A DNA stretch of 64,000 bases from contig OX327690.1 of the NCBI GenBank assembly GCA_946807835.1, positions 14,480,501 through 14,544,500 of the forward strand, in the 5' to 3' direction. Made by a program: the position numbers and the translations under genes. This stretch comes from Ailanthus altissimus (taxonomy: Eukaryota; Streptophyta; Magnoliopsida; Sapindales; Simaroubaceae). This document shows positions 12,116-24,263 of this stretch, piece by piece (the stretch's first letter is position 1; each line of letters begins with the position of its first letter). The notes under the pieces are model-generated. The model had not been told where the DNA came from. It was given only the letters and a program-made list of their open reading frames with translations, and ran no database searches.

Positions 12116-13790
12116 TATTAAGGCCAAAAGAGTAAAAAGGGAATTTATTTGGTCTTAGAGGGAGTGGTCGATTGTTCTCTAAAATTTCATGAACCTATAA
12201 AACTTAACTAAGACTCAGTAAAAAAGAGGTTAACATTACTCACTAATAGCTCAACGTTAATCACGACCCTATAATGGGCAAATTGAAAAGAACTTTGTGG
12301 TTATACAGGGTAGGGGTCATGTAACCAAACTTGTTACGGGCTCTTGACCAGAAAAGTAACAAGGTTGATGTTAGACAATTGTAAAGGGGGATTTGGTACA
12401 TAAAAAGATGAATTAAGTTGTAGACATTAATCGACTTCTATACATGGTTGAAATGCGGTTCAAGGTGATTCATCCACCCTACAAAGTCATTAGTCGACTT
12501 TGGGTATGACCTAATGGACTTAAAGATCTACTAGATAAATATAAAATGAGGTTAACTAAACCTTATGGGGTCATTCTTATGTGCAAGGAAGAATTAAATG
12601 AATCTGAAATAATGAGGGTATTATATGGACCTAAAATATACTGAGAAGAATCGACCTTGAATTTAATACCTTATAAACGACTTACTCATTGACAGATCTT
12701 GATTTCGATATAAGCAACATGTTTCAGTGGCCTCTGTCGATTTTGACTTCTTAGACCGTGTAGCAGTGGACCATTTTGATGCCATTTTTTAGAAACTTTT
12801 GGTAGAAAAGTAAGAAGGATTAAAATCTATTCTAAACAAAAAATTTAAATGAAAACTTATACAAGAAAGATTAAAAGTGAAAATTAAAAAAATTTACCTT
12901 GAAGATGCTCGAAGATTATTCGAACACTAGAAGAGTTGTTGAAGATTGCCTTGAAGATTTTAGAGAGAGAAAGTTTGCTTCAAAAGGTGAAAAGTAAAAA
13001 TAAAAATGAAACAACCTTTTTTTTATAGGACTCAAGGGTGGTAAAATTGAAAGGTCACAAAGAGAGCCTCAACAGTTAGGCATTTAATAGGGGCCAATGA
13101 TGAGATAGTCATAAATGAAGGTAATGATGAGAAAATTATTATTATTTTTAAAATTAGTAATAAGGCCATTATTGATAAAGAAATAATATAACTATTACTG
13201 ATAGATGCATTAATAATGGTTGACAGGGTTGATGAAGAGTCATTTGTGAAATTAGCTTAGTATACAAATAAATCCAAGGAAAGGAAATCGACTTGACCTA
13301 TCATAATATTGAAAGTCGATATAAGTGTAAAGCGCGGTTTAAAGCCGATTAAGAAGACGACTCTAGTAAATCTAGTAATACTCGGGCAATTTTTGGAAGT
13401 AGCAATAAGATCGATTGCCATGAGAAGAATCAGTTGATTTAGAATGGGGGATCTAAGAAGAAATTCATGATGAAAGTTATTTTCCATGAAGTCTACTTGA
13501 TAGGAAGACTTTTGAAGAAATAATGATAGAAGTCGATCATCGTGAAGAATAAATCGGCATGCGTGATCTCTAAAAGAAAGTTAAAGACAAGCCAATAAAT
13601 CATCCTAGATACATTGAAAGGCAATCTTGGAGGTCTTCAAAGAAAATATTTCTCAAATTTACTGAGCATGGGAAACAACGGAGCAAAATTTTCAAATATA
13701 GAGAAGTGCCGACTTTGTTAGATTGCAAGCCTTAGTAAAAAATAATCTTTTTGATTTGCTTACAAGGAACATTATCGACGCTGACCCAAA
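12116..13790. other. Degraded retrotransposon-like DNA, no assignable gene
   Basis: No long ORF. Scattered words such as AAGTCGATATAAG and AAAGCCGATTAAG (13310-13350) echo the composition of the 3-9 kb gypsy element, as if from its LTR or a relative. On the minus strand 12800-12720 reads KWSTATRSKKSKSTEATE, a basic/serine-rich start that could be the N-terminal part of the antisense ORF seen at 9.2-9.9 kb, but this cannot be confirmed by eye. Confidence 0.3.
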
Positions 13791-14330
13791 AAATATATAA
13801 TTAGGCTCATTTGTATTTTAAATTTAGGCTCAACTAGGTAAAATGCTCAAATGAGATATTTGTTATTAGAAAAAATTTTATTTTATTAAGATTCTTACCT
13901 TTCTAGAATTAGGGTGGAATAAGGATTCTGTAGCCTATATAAATACTTCATTTTCTCATTTTATTCAATCATTAATACATAATACAATACAAACTTTTCA
14001 ACTTTATTCTCTCAATTTAGCTTTTATTTTCGTTCTTGCTTTCAACCCAGGATTTCATCCTTACTTGTTGATCTTATTGCCTAATTGCTAGAGTTTCGCC
14101 CGTTCTTCTTTGCGAAGTAATCCAAACTCTACAATCTTCTTACTATTCCATAGCATAAGTTTAGTCTAATCCTCGCTCGCTATCAATTAAATTTGGTATT
14201 GCATTGTCTGGTAAATCTTATTCTCAGTTTTCTCGAATTTAAGGCATAACATTAATCTAGCAGGACAATGAACGTATATAGATCTTGTCCCAAAATTTTT
14301 ATCGCACAAACACAATGTGAGGAATGAGAA
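13791..14330 (+). promoter_or_regulatory. Candidate LTR promoter and leader
   Basis: A clear TATA box (CTATATAAATAC) sits at about 13935-13945. It is followed by a pyrimidine-rich leader (CTCATTTTATTCAATCA, then TTATTCTCTCAATTTAG). The arrangement resembles the U3/R boundary of an LTR. No downstream ORF follows, so it is probably an isolated LTR fragment rather than a host promoter. Confidence 0.4.
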
Positions 14331-15270
14331 AACGATTGGGAACTGGAAAATGAATTTGGAGTAAAAGAAATATTGCTGTAATTTCTGTTATGGTTATGGA
14401 AAATTTGTCTTCGGTAATTGCAGGGGCAAAATTGCCATTTACATTTTCTGTTATCCCAATTTTAGCGGTCGATCACAGTCAATATACCTATTTTTGAAAA
14501 TGCAGATGAGGAATTTTTTTTTTTTCAAAGACAATTAAGTGAAGATTTAAATGATGAATATTGCAGAAGGTTTATTTGATTTTATAGCGATTGTAAAGAA
14601 GTAACTGTAAACTATGCTTTGAAAAATACAGGGTTTAAGACTTTAATTTCAAATTAATGAACACTAAAATAATCTAATAATGTTTATATAAATATTATAT
14701 TATGGTCAAAAACATAATTCAGTGATAATAATGATTTTTAACTAACATTGAAATCTCATGTTCACGTTCCTCCTCCCCAAATCATAAATATATAAGAATT
14801 ATGTTAATGTTTTCCCTAAGACTAATGGAATATGTTAAGGACATCTTGCGGTATTATAGGTAAAGAAAATAAAAATAAAAATTGTTTATTTTTATATTAT
14901 ACCCTAAGAAATGAGAAATTATAGATCCATCATCTCTATAGAAGTTTTTATTAATAAAATCTTAAACTCGTGCATAATTTTGATGGCATTATTTTCAAAC
15001 GCAAGGTTTGAATTTTAATTTAAATATAAGATATTTTTCTATTTTATAAACATTTTCCAGAAGTCCAGTATTTAAATCTCATGCCCGCTAACCCTAATAA
15101 TATCCTATGCTCTTGTAAAGAACAAAAATCGTCTGTCCTTATCGTTATTGCTTACAAAAATCACATATGCAGAAGCACATAAGCCAGGCCCCTCAAATGG
15201 GCAGATTCAAGATCCCAACAATTTCATAAGCCGATGGATAATTGTGTCTTATGCATCACCCTGTAGAATA
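14331..15270. other. AT-rich intergenic DNA
   Basis: No ORF, repeat pair or RNA gene that I can support. It lies directly 3' of the fatty acid 2-hydroxylase pseudogene and would include its 3' UTR and terminator region. Confidence 0.4.
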
Positions 15271-15519
15271 ATCAGCTACTCTTTAGAAGCTTTTGTTCCA
15301 AACACAACGTCCCATAAAGTGGAAGTGACGCCAAATTCTTTGTTCGGAATATTGTAATGATGGTTAAAGTGATATCTCTGAAAAAGAAGAAAAAAACATA
15401 AATTATTTGTAAAACTGAGTGATTTCGATTAGTTCAATAGTTACCTTGAGACGCTGATTGATACCTCCGGATGGCTTCACATGTTCTAGTGTAGGTAGTA
15501 ATGAGTGACATCAACATTA

Positions 15520-16600
15520 TTGTTGGACTCATTATCTAGCGGTCCAATTAACCTATACCGGTTGTACACTATTTTAAGTTGTAGCACACTTTAAAACAGG
15601 CTAATCTCATTATGTAAAATGATTTTGGTTTAAAATCAAATTTATCATATTAGGTAATTCGATTCGTTGACTTATAAAACTCAAAATTCGATTCGTCGAC
15701 CCATAGAACTCAGAATGGGTCATGTAAATCATGAAGAAGCAAGCATAAACTAAACTCATTGTTATATTCAAATTTTGATTGATTAATTACTGTTTTACAT
15801 AAAAAATTATAAAATAAATTAATTTTACTTAAATCATTCTCTTCTTTTAATAAATTATGATTTGAAAATAGACTTAATCTCTAATTAACATAGATTAAAT
15901 AGTCGTGGATGCTCATAAATATTTTGAAAATGATTTGGATTTATGTACTATAAATAGAGTCGATTATACTCTTCTTTGATTCATTCTATTCCTATATTCA
16001 ATACCAAATTCTTGATTATTATTCAAGTATTCATTACAACATCTTGCTTGTATTTTTGAACAATTTCAACATAAAGTATATCTTTTGTTTTAGACAAACA
16101 CTGAATTGGGCGTTAGAGTATTTTTTTCTTATAAGAGAATGGTGCATTCATATTATTACAAGGAGTAAGCAAGGGCAAGACAATCATTAATAAGGAGGTT
16201 CTAAACTTGAGAACTTCAGTGACACTGTTCATGAAAAAAATTCTAAAAACAAAATAGACTTTTCCGAAACTAAGGACATTGGCAATCAAACATGACAAAC
16301 CATATGAATCATTCCTTAGAACTGGACAATGCCAAAAAAGAGGCCTAAATGCCTTCAACTTAGTTGCTTTAGGGAGCAACGTTCCTGTTGGTATGGCATA
16401 CATCCTAAAGAAAATTCTAAAACAACTAAAAGAAACTAAGAGGTAGAATCAAGAGTTCAAGGAAACGTTTACATCCATAGAAGGAGTCAAAGACTTTCGA
16501 GAGGATCTTGAAGATGTTCTAGCCGCGAGGCCTGACAGAGACACAATCAGCATGAGAAATCTATTAATTGAGGAAGGAGAGAAGTAATAAATTAGGCAAG
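15520..16600 (+). mobile_element. LTR retrotransposon fragment inserted in the FAH pseudogene
   Basis: Starts TGTTGGACTC at 15520, directly against FAH exon sequence. A TATA box (ACTATAAATAGAG) lies at about 15949-15961 and a long AT-rich leader follows. The words TTTTAGACAAACACTGAATTGGGCG at about 16089-16113 resemble the U5 end of gypsy LTRs. From 16330 to 16588 a plus-strand reading in one frame gives GMAYILKKILKQLKETK, then FKETFTSIEGVKDFREDLED, charged and helix-like, perhaps a gag remnant. No pol domain is present and the right boundary is not resolved. Confidence 0.55.
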
Positions 16601-17380
16601 AAGGTAATCTATTAAAAAAATAGTCCTTATTAATATTAAAGATTTACTTTTGAATATATTATTTAATGTTATAAAAATACTCATCTTTCTCCATTTTAAG
16701 GTCTTTTTTTAATAAAATAATTTAATTTATAAGTGGTTCTTATTTTACATTTTTCAAACTTAACTATCTTACCTTAATAAAAAACAATTTTATATTCAAA
16801 ATGGTCCCATTTATATATATATTTTTTAATACAAATAACTTTTATACTTGTATTTCTTTTCATACCTAAAATAGAATTTTCTAACTTAACATATATAAAT
16901 AGATTTATAATTATAAAACACTATACATTGGTGATTTTATATTCCCTTCAATTTATGTCATACTCTTCTTTCTAATTCAAAGGTTAAAGAAAATAAATTT
17001 CTGAAAAATAAGTTAGAATCATTTATATATTTTAATAATTTTATTTATATATTAGTTAGTTTTATATATAATATTTACTATTATAACTTTATATGTATTT
17101 TTTATGGATCTCATTTTTTTTAACTTTTTGCTTTAAATTTATTATTTTTAAAATATAAATTTATTTTTACCAATAATATAATAATTATTTATTGTTTAAT
17201 ATTTTATTATTTTTGTTAGTGGGAAAGCCATCTACAATTGTTCCCTCAAAGCTCAAACTTGTAAGATTAAAAATTTCTTATGAATACTAAAAATATTTAA
17301 AATTCACCCATCTTTATAATTTGGCTCAATCCTTAAGATTTTGGTAAAATTCATTAATCCTTACCGTTTAGTGCCAAAGC
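16601..17380. other. Very AT-rich stretch inside the FAH pseudogene
   Basis: Over three quarters A+T by eye, with no ORF. It occupies the place where the middle FAH exon (second membrane pair) would be expected. I could not find that exon on either strand. Confidence 0.4.
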
Positions 17381-17729
17381 TCAAATTCTGATTCCTCCTT
17401 CCTTGTAATGGCTGCCATGAAGAAAATAGTGTAAAGTGTTCCCCTGCAGAAATGAACAAACCAGCTTCATCACATCACTAAATGAAATGAAACTACATAT
17501 ATTCTTCACTGAGAAAGAGAAAATTAGAGAGCTGACCAGTAGCTTGGTGTCTTCACGTGGAAGAGAAAGCGATGCAAAGAGTACTCTATAAATATCCAAA
17601 TGAAGATGCCGCCAACTAAGGCCAGAGCAACTTGATGAGGAGTGAGGCTCACATGGACAGATTTCCAAACAAACAAACAACTGGTAGCCAAATTATTGGA
17701 ATCCCCCACCATTTTGTGAGAGTCAAGAA

Positions 17730-18180
17730 CTGTTTCAAGTTTGGAGTCAAATAGGCTTAGGCAAGCTCATAGGCATATATATCAATCATTAAACTCATTG
17801 CCTCAGTATTAAAATAAAGATTGTCATATATAATATTCGCCTCTTGTAATCTTTTATTACAATGAGATATTGCACAAATAATGCAATTTTATAGCTGCTC
17901 GTAAAAATTGAAGCATTGAGTTAATAAAGTTTTAGCGATATGCAGCAGTTGGCAGAAGTAGGCATACTCTTTTAGTTTGATCGGCGGGCTCTCTTTTCTT
18001 GGTTTAGACATTCTTTCAAGGGTTTACTATATTACGCCAATACATGAATCTCATTTGATAGCTGATCAATGTTGATATTTATGAGTGTATTTCAAATAAA
18101 CAAATGTAAAACAGAGTATTAGAGTAAAGAGAAAGAGCAAAGAAGGAAAATAAATTGAAAGGAAAGCGCTCAAGTCTAAT
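17730..18180. other. AT-rich upstream flank of FAH pseudogene
   Basis: No exon for the FAH N-terminus was found here, although the acceptor-like CAG at 17732-17730 (minus) implies that one once lay upstream. No other supportable feature. Confidence 0.35.
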
Positions 18181-19014
18181 CTAGCAATTTGAACTTTTTG
18201 CCCGTTGAGCGCCACGGCACCAAAGATGAGCGCCGCAACGCTAGGAGCTAAAAATGTAACCTTTGAAAGAGTCATCTATTCCTTCCAATGGGTGTGGCCT
18301 TTTAAAGAGGTATTGTGCCACTCCAAAGAGACATTATTTCTATAAATATTATAGGGACACTTTATTTGAAACATCTAACATCTCTTCTTCATCTTTGATC
18401 AATAATTCTCTCTATCTATCAACTATATCAAAGTTTTGCTTATTATCTAAGGAAGTTACATTTGGGGTGCACCTTTACAACTTTTAATTATCATTGAATC
18501 CTGAAACTATCATACCATTCAAATCTTACTACACCTTGATAATTATCATTAAGGGGTAGAAATAGTTTTAAGGATAGTATCTAACACGCCTTAACATTCA
18601 ATTCATTACTTGTTGTATCCTTTGTTATACATATATTCCACACAAAATTTTCAACAATCTTAAAATTATTTCTACATGGATACTATAAGTGATTCTTCTT
18701 TGTTGGCTATAGCCAAACCACTTTTTGAGGCTACAAAGATACCACCATTCAGTGATAAACATTTCAAGAGATGGCAATATTGTGTCTTTGACACACTGGA
18801 CGTTATGAGCCAGATAAAACATCTCACACTTCCTCCTTCAGATGTTGCAGCAGAAATTACAATGAGGAATTCCTAAAATGGAGCAACTCAAATAAGATAC
18901 GTAGAAACACAACCTTGCATACCTTATTTAATGAATTGTATGATGTGTATTCCATATATAAAGATGCACATGAGATTTTGGCACAACTAAAAAATATGTA
19001 ATTGAAGATGCTAG
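18181..19014 (+). mobile_element. Ty1/copia element, 5' part (LTR-like region plus gag)
   Basis: Contains a GC-rich patch with repeated GAGCGCC motifs (18200-18250), a TATA box (TCTATAAATATTATAGGG, about 18339-18356), a leader, and the gag start at 18676. Cut off at 19015 by another LTR. No primer-binding site identified. Confidence 0.6.
18676..19014 (+). pseudogene. Copia gag, N-terminal part
   Basis: The ATG at 18676 opens a reading of MDTISDSSLLAIAKPLFEAT followed by FSDKHFKRWQYCVFDTLDVM. This is the N-terminal region of copia gag proteins (tryptophan after a KxFxxW-type motif). After a frameshift at about 18868 it continues as FLKWSNSNKIRRNTTLHTLF, NELYDVYSIYKDAHEIL and YVIEDAS. It then stops abruptly at the LTR starting at 19015. 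The rest of gag and all of pol are missing. Confidence 0.85.
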
Positions 19015-19129
19015 TGCTAGAGTCGGTGCTTACGTACCATTCTAATATTATATAAATAGTAATTATTTAATATTTATACAATAAATATTTCGAATGAAAA
19101 TTGTTAATTTTATAATCATACGGTATGAT
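19015..19129 (+). repeat. Old copia LTR, left part (rejoins at 23653)
   Basis: Starts TGCTAGAGTCGGTGCTTACG, matching the start of the long copia LTR family at 21225, 32538 (minus) and 41742 (minus). After 115 bp it is interrupted at 19130 by a second copia element. The last five bases before that insertion, ATGAT, resemble ATAAT at 23653-23657, so these look like a slightly mutated target duplication. Confidence 0.75.
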
Positions 19130-19466
19130 TGTTAGGATTTGTGCTTACGTGCCATCCCATTTTTGTATAAATATATAGTGATAGTATTTATACAATTATC
19201 ATTTCTAATAAAATTGTTAATATTATTTATTATTAAATGATAAAATGCTTGTAATGTTTCAGACATTGTATGATCTGAAGGAGTTCAGATCTAGTCTAAA
19301 AGAGTTTAGATCAGTGCTAAGAGTTAGCAATGCTAATAATTATAAATACTAAGAGTTAGTAGTGCTAAGAGTTAGTGATGCTAAGAGTTAGCATGTTCAT
19401 ATAGTTAGCGAAATCTAAAGAGTTAGAGTCTTGTCTAAAATGGGACAATGACCTGAGAATATATTA
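19130..19466 (+). repeat. 5' LTR stub of the copia element
   Basis: Begins TGTTAGGATTTGTGCTTACG and matches 21225-21560 closely, including a run of TAAGAGTTAG repeats. Similarity ends at the shared GAGAATATATTA; beyond it lies integrase-like coding sequence, marking a deletion endpoint. Confidence 0.85.
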
Positions 19467-21212
19467 ATGCTATAGAAACTGTTACTCATCAATTGAATAA
19501 AGTTCCATCATAAATTATTCATTCCACTATATATGAGATATGGACTAGAAGGAAAGAGAATCTTAAGTATGTTAAGATTTGACGTTATTCTACTTGCATA
19601 AGGGTTGTGCAATAATATATACTTGGACCCAAGGAGTACAAGTATTGGTTCAAAAGATATCTCACATGTTCTATGGGATATCAGTTTTATGAACCGAAAA
19701 TGAAACCTAATGATCAATTGAGATAAATACATTTAACACACTTTTTCGTAGGTCAGATAAGGATATGAAGACTACCTATTAGGTATATTACATACCTAAA
19801 AGGTGTTTTTAATATTTTTCTTAGTTGAAGAAAAATGATCCTATGACTTATAGTTAAACGATATTAGACATCGTTTAAGAAAATTGACAAGGTGCCAGAA
19901 AATTTAAAATTAACTTTAAGCATGAAAATCAAGTCTATGACTTGGCTGTGATTCCTAAAGGAATTGTTCTTATTGGTTGTAAAAGAGTTTACGTACAAAA
20001 GTATGGGCCCAAAAGCAAGTAAGAATCTTTAAAGCCCTATTGTTATAAAAGGTTACCCTCAACGGTTTGGGATCGATTATGAGAAAACCTTTCACCAATA
20101 AACATATTAAAGTTAATTCAAATTTTTATTGGATATTGTAGTATGCTTTACTCTTCATTTTAATGAGGTAATTAGAGAATCTAATTTCATTAAGAATAAA
20201 GAGAAAACATGTGTGTTCAGAAAAGGTAGTGGGAGCATAAATTATCTTTCTAATTCTCTATATATAAAAACATACTCATCGTCAGTCACAACGACAATAG
20301 TATGTTGCAAGTCAGTCAGTTAAGAGTTAACTGAGTAAGAACATCTTCATAAAAGATTTGGTAGATGCTTCCTGTATACTAGATATAAGGCATTATACAG
20401 AGTTAGGAAATAGATAAGACTCTCCAAATTTTCATACATAGACTAAGTCCTGTAAATGTACAATTTTAATAACTGTAAAATAGTTAATGTATCTTTCAAA
20501 CATGGCATTTATCTTTCTAAGAGGAAATGTCCTCAAGTAGAAAATGAAAAAGTTAGTGTCTAATATATAATATACATCAGCTAGAGCTAGCTTGATGTAT
20601 ACTATGTTATGTACGAGTCCTGTATTATGATAGCCATAAGTGTTATGAGCCAGCATCAATTTAATCTAGGTAACGACTATTGAATGATTGTGAAACATAT
20701 CCAAGTTATACCTGAGAGATATGAAGGATAAGTTTCTAATTTATGGAGAAAGTTGCTTACAAATGAGAGGATACATAGAATCAAACTTTTAATCTAATCC
20801 GGATGATAGAGAATCTACATCTGATTATATATTTCTTCTCAACGGTACAAAAACTTGTAGCATAAGTGCGATTCAAATGTCCACATTTGATTCTACTGTA
20901 AAGATAGAATTTGTTGCAGTTTGAGAAGCCTGCAAAGGAATTTATGTGGATATTCAAGTTAGTTGCAGAGTTCAAAATAAGTTCTAAGCTCAATGAATCC
21001 TATCACATTATAATGCAATGTCAACAGGGTAACTGCTCAAGCCGAGATACCATATAATTAAAAATATCTTGGCTAATGGAGATGTATAACACAATCTAGG
21101 AAAACATCCTTACAGATTATAACGGACCCACTTTCTAAAGCCTTTACTCTTAAAAGTGTTTAAGAAACATGTAGAGTCAATAGATATTAATACCATCATG
21201 AATGGTACTAGA
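19467..21212 (+). pseudogene. Copia integrase end, RT and RNase H remnant
   Basis: Readings in mixed frames give YEIWTRRKENLKYVKI (integrase C-terminus), then NDPMTYS, PKGIVLIGCKRVYVQK (start of copia RT), FNEVIRESNFIKNKEKTCVF and RKGSGSI (RT palm, before the catalytic motif). RNase H wording follows near 20780-21000. Stops and frameshifts are dense. Would have encoded reverse transcription and integration. Confidence 0.8.
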
Positions 21213-21224
21213 GCAAGTGGGAGT

Positions 21225-23652
21225 TGTTGGTATTTGTGCTTACGTGCCATCCCATTTTGTATAAATATATAGTGATAGTATTTATACAATTATCATTTCT
21301 AATAAAAACGTTAATATTATTTATTATTAAATGGTAAGATGCTTGTAATGTTTCAGACATTGTATGATCTGAAGGAGTTCAAATTTAGTCTAAAAGATTT
21401 TAGATCAGTGGTAAGAGTTAGCAATGCTAATAGTTATAAATACTAAGAGTTAATAGTGATAAGAGTTAGTGATGCTAAGAGTTAGCATGTTCATATAGTT
21501 AGCAAAATCTAAAGAGTTAGATCCTTGTCTGAAATGGGACAATGACTTGAGAATATATTAGTAATGACATAGCTGTAAGGAGTTGCAGATGGTGTTAGAA
21601 AATGTTATTATGCAAGTATGTTCTCATACACAATATTCCTGATCTAATTTCATCAATGCGGGTCTATCAGTGGAACCTATTAATATAGATTAATGTATGT
21701 CTATATCTGGATGCTCCAGATGGTTAGTTTTAGCAAACCATGAGCTTAATAAGAAGCTCGTATAGAAATGCAGGTATTCAGTAAGGACTGAATATTGAAC
21801 AGGCTCACGAGGACATCCAATAGACATTTCATAAAGCCGTCAATGGAAGGTCTTCCGAGTTGAGTAGTATTTGTGGTCCTTTGACCTGAGTGCCACGGTG
21901 GGCTTGTGAGTGATCCACGATGCTTTGGTTTCACACATGTCAGAAATCTTTTATGGTCTAACCATTAGGTGTCGCTGGGTATAGTCCGATGCTCATAAAG
22001 TTTGGTGTGCGTAGATATAGGATCCATTAGCTCATACGAGTGGGTTGTATATCCTGATGCTCTGAGATTGTATTTCAGAAAGTCTTGTAACCACAAGCAT
22101 AAACCTCAGAAAATATATTTCGAAGGAATAAACAATATCACAAAAGTGTTTGTTTTTGTGATATTGTTTAATAAAATATAAATCTGGAGATAAGTTCATA
22201 GTTGAGCAAATAGATATTTGACGGTGATGATCTATATCTCTGCTCTTCAAGGATATAAATTGATGGAAGGATTATACGAATATGCAATAACCTCAACTTG
22301 CATGGTCTAACACATTAATTTATAATATCCGTAACGTGTGTGTAGGGCATCGTTCACGGATGTATGGAGGAGCTCCATATGACAAATTAGGTGTGGACCT
22401 AGAGAGTCTCACAATATGAAGTGTACTCGTTGCGCACTGGAGTAGCGGATTGGATTGAATTAATTCGATCCAATAAATTTCAGCAAAATAGAATAATTGT
22501 TTCTAGATCCCTCAGGATGTACATTTGTCAAGACTTAATTGTTAAGTAAATTACTCAATTAATTAACAAGGGTTGTTAATTAATAGAATATTGACAAATG
22601 AAAAATATTTGTTCTATGATTTGTTTTTACCATTTAACTTTGGTAGTAAAAATTAGTAAGGTAAAAAGTAATTATTCAAAATTGTTTTGAATAATTAAAT
22701 TATATATTATTATTATATTATTAGATAATAATATAATATATATATATATAGATCATGGCATTGTATTTTAATACAATGAGGGGCCTAGATGTTGGCTATT
22801 TAATTACCCATTATAATTAAAGTAATTATATTTGTTAGGCAAAGATTAATTTAGGTGGCCATTATTTTAGTGCTTGGTTTAATTAATCCTAAGTGGGAGA
22901 CCAACAAAAAAATTGGTGGAGCACTTCCTTTTATTTAATCAAAGTGTTGAATAAACAAAATTAATTTTGGCAAAACAATTGAATCATTCATTCAATTTGC
23001 AGAGAAGAATTCGACAATGGCAAGGTAAGAGAGAGTTTTGGTTTTGTTTTTTTAAGTATTGAAAAAATAAACAAACTTCTTTTCATCTCTTTCTCTAATG
23101 GATGGGTAAAATGAATGAAATAAAAATGGAGAAAAAGATAATTATTTTTGAAAAGAGTTGTTCAAAATAATTATCATGTAGAAATTGTTTCTAAAAATTA
23201 TACAAGAGTTGTATGTTAAATATTTCTAATTAATACAAGGGTTGTATAGAAAATATTTACTATCTCCATTAAAGAAACAAACTTGTATTCAAAAGAGTTT
23301 GAATAAATGTTGCCGAAAATTCTAAAACTAAGCTACCATTCTAGCTCCTTAATTATACCAAAAGTTATGGACTAGAATTGTTCAACATATACTTCAAGGT
23401 GAGCTCTTTACATGGATTTTTAGAGGACTTGAAGAATTTGTAAATCTACCTTCATTAGGTAAGTGTTTTACATTATGTTTTTAGTACAATATTGGTCATC
23501 ATATATATTTTGTATAATAGTTATACTTGTTCGTATATGTGATATATATGGTTAATTGTTAAATTGGGTGTATTTGTAACATGTTTCTACTGTATATAGT
23601 TAATTTTTGAAATTATGTATACACTCGTATATCACACACTCGATTCCCAATA
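21225..23652 (+). repeat. 3' LTR of the copia element (2428 bp)
   Basis: Starts TGTTGGTATTTGTGC next to the polypurine tract. Ends near CGATTCCCAATA, a mutated form of the usual CA end. It carries TAAGAGTTAG-type short repeats at 21410-21520, a perfect 17-bp hairpin at 22129-22170, a TA microsatellite near 22738-22752, and no ORF of note. Confidence 0.85.
22129..22170. other. Perfect 17-bp inverted repeat within the copia LTR
   Basis: Left arm TAAACAATATCACAAAA (22129-22145) and right arm TTTTGTGATATTGTTTA (22154-22170) are exactly complementary, with an 8-nt loop. Diverged counterparts occur at the same place in four other LTR copies of this family in the window (about 34867, 40870, 43340 and 48971). 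Confidence 0.9.
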
Positions 23653-24263
23653 ATAATGCTTGCAACACTATAGATATTTATAATCTAAAAGAGTTCAGAT
23701 CTGGTCTAAAGAATTTTGGAGCAGTGCTTAGAGTTAGTAATGTTGAATGTTATAATTGCTAAGAGTTAGCACTGTTAAGAGTTAGGAGGTTATAAGAGTC
23801 AGCAAAATTCTAAGAGTTAGAAGCTTTGCCTGAAATGGGACGAAGACCTAAAAGCATATTAGTAATGACATAGTTGCAAAGAATTGCAATAGGTGTTAGG
23901 AAATATAATTGTGTAAGTATGTCTCAAATATTATGTTCCTGGTTTATGTTCATCAATGCGGGTCTATCGGTGAATCACTATTATATAGATCAATGTATGT
24001 CTATATCTGTATGGTACAGATGGCTGTTCTTAGCTAACATGAGCTTAAAGCTTGTATAGGCATGTGGGCCTCCAGTCAGGACTGAATACTGAACAAACTC
24101 ATGAGGACCCCAATAGATATCCTATGAAGCCATCAAAGGAAGGACCTTTCAAGTTCAGTAATATTCGTGGTCTTTTGACCTGAGTGGTACGGTGGTCTTG
24201 TGAGTGATCCACCATACTTTGGTTCTATATATATTAGAGGCCTTTTATGGTCTGACCGTTATG
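23653..24263 (+). repeat. Old copia LTR, right part, cut by gypsy element
   Basis: Continues the LTR that starts at 19015: GCTTGCAACACTATAG joins the left part in register with the family LTR. It contains TAAGAGTTAG repeats and then matches 21560-21980. At 24264 it is interrupted by TGACAGG, the end of the Tekay-like LTR. Confidence 0.8.

Larger units (their letters stand above)
15276..17729 (-). pseudogene. Fatty acid 2-hydroxylase (sphingolipid 2-hydroxylase) pseudogene
   Basis: Plant FAH enzymes are ER membrane di-iron proteins that 2-hydroxylate very-long-chain fatty acids of sphingolipids. Minus-strand pieces in order are as follows. Exon at 17729-17537 gives FLTLTKWWGIPIIWLPVV, then after a frameshift VGGIFIWIFIEYSLHRFLFH and VKTPSYW, ending at a GT donor. 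Exon at about 17443-17385 gives GNTLHYFLHGSHYKE. Exon at about 15519-15445 gives DVTHYYLH, then EHVKPSGGINQRLK after a frameshift. Last exon 15377-15276 gives RYHFNHHYNIPNKEFGVTST and LWDVVFGTKASKE, then a stop. The intron between the last two is GT...TTTTTCAG. Histidine boxes HRFLFH, HYYLH and HFNHH are visible, but the box after HGSH reads YKE. The N-terminal exon and the middle membrane exon are absent. Dead gene. Confidence 0.85.
19130..23652 (+). mobile_element. Ty1/copia element with ~2.4-kb LTR, internally deleted
   Basis: Inserted into an older LTR of the same family. A 337-bp stub of the 5' LTR (19130-19466) is followed directly by the end of integrase, RT and RNase H remnants, a polypurine tract (GCAAGTGGGAGT, 21213-21224) and a full 3' LTR (21225-23652). 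Order and strand show Ty1/copia. The rest of the 5' LTR, leader, gag, protease and most of integrase are deleted. Confidence 0.85.

Noticed and set aside
16113..16403. 96-codon minus-strand ORF in the element inside FAH
   Set aside because: No recognisable domain, and the plus strand reads more like coding sequence of a retroelement. I also considered a pararetrovirus origin but saw no diagnostic motif.
17381..17680. 99-codon minus-strand ORF
   Set aside because: It reads FAH sequence in the wrong frame across an intron; the family's residues appear in the neighbouring frame with a GT donor at 17536.
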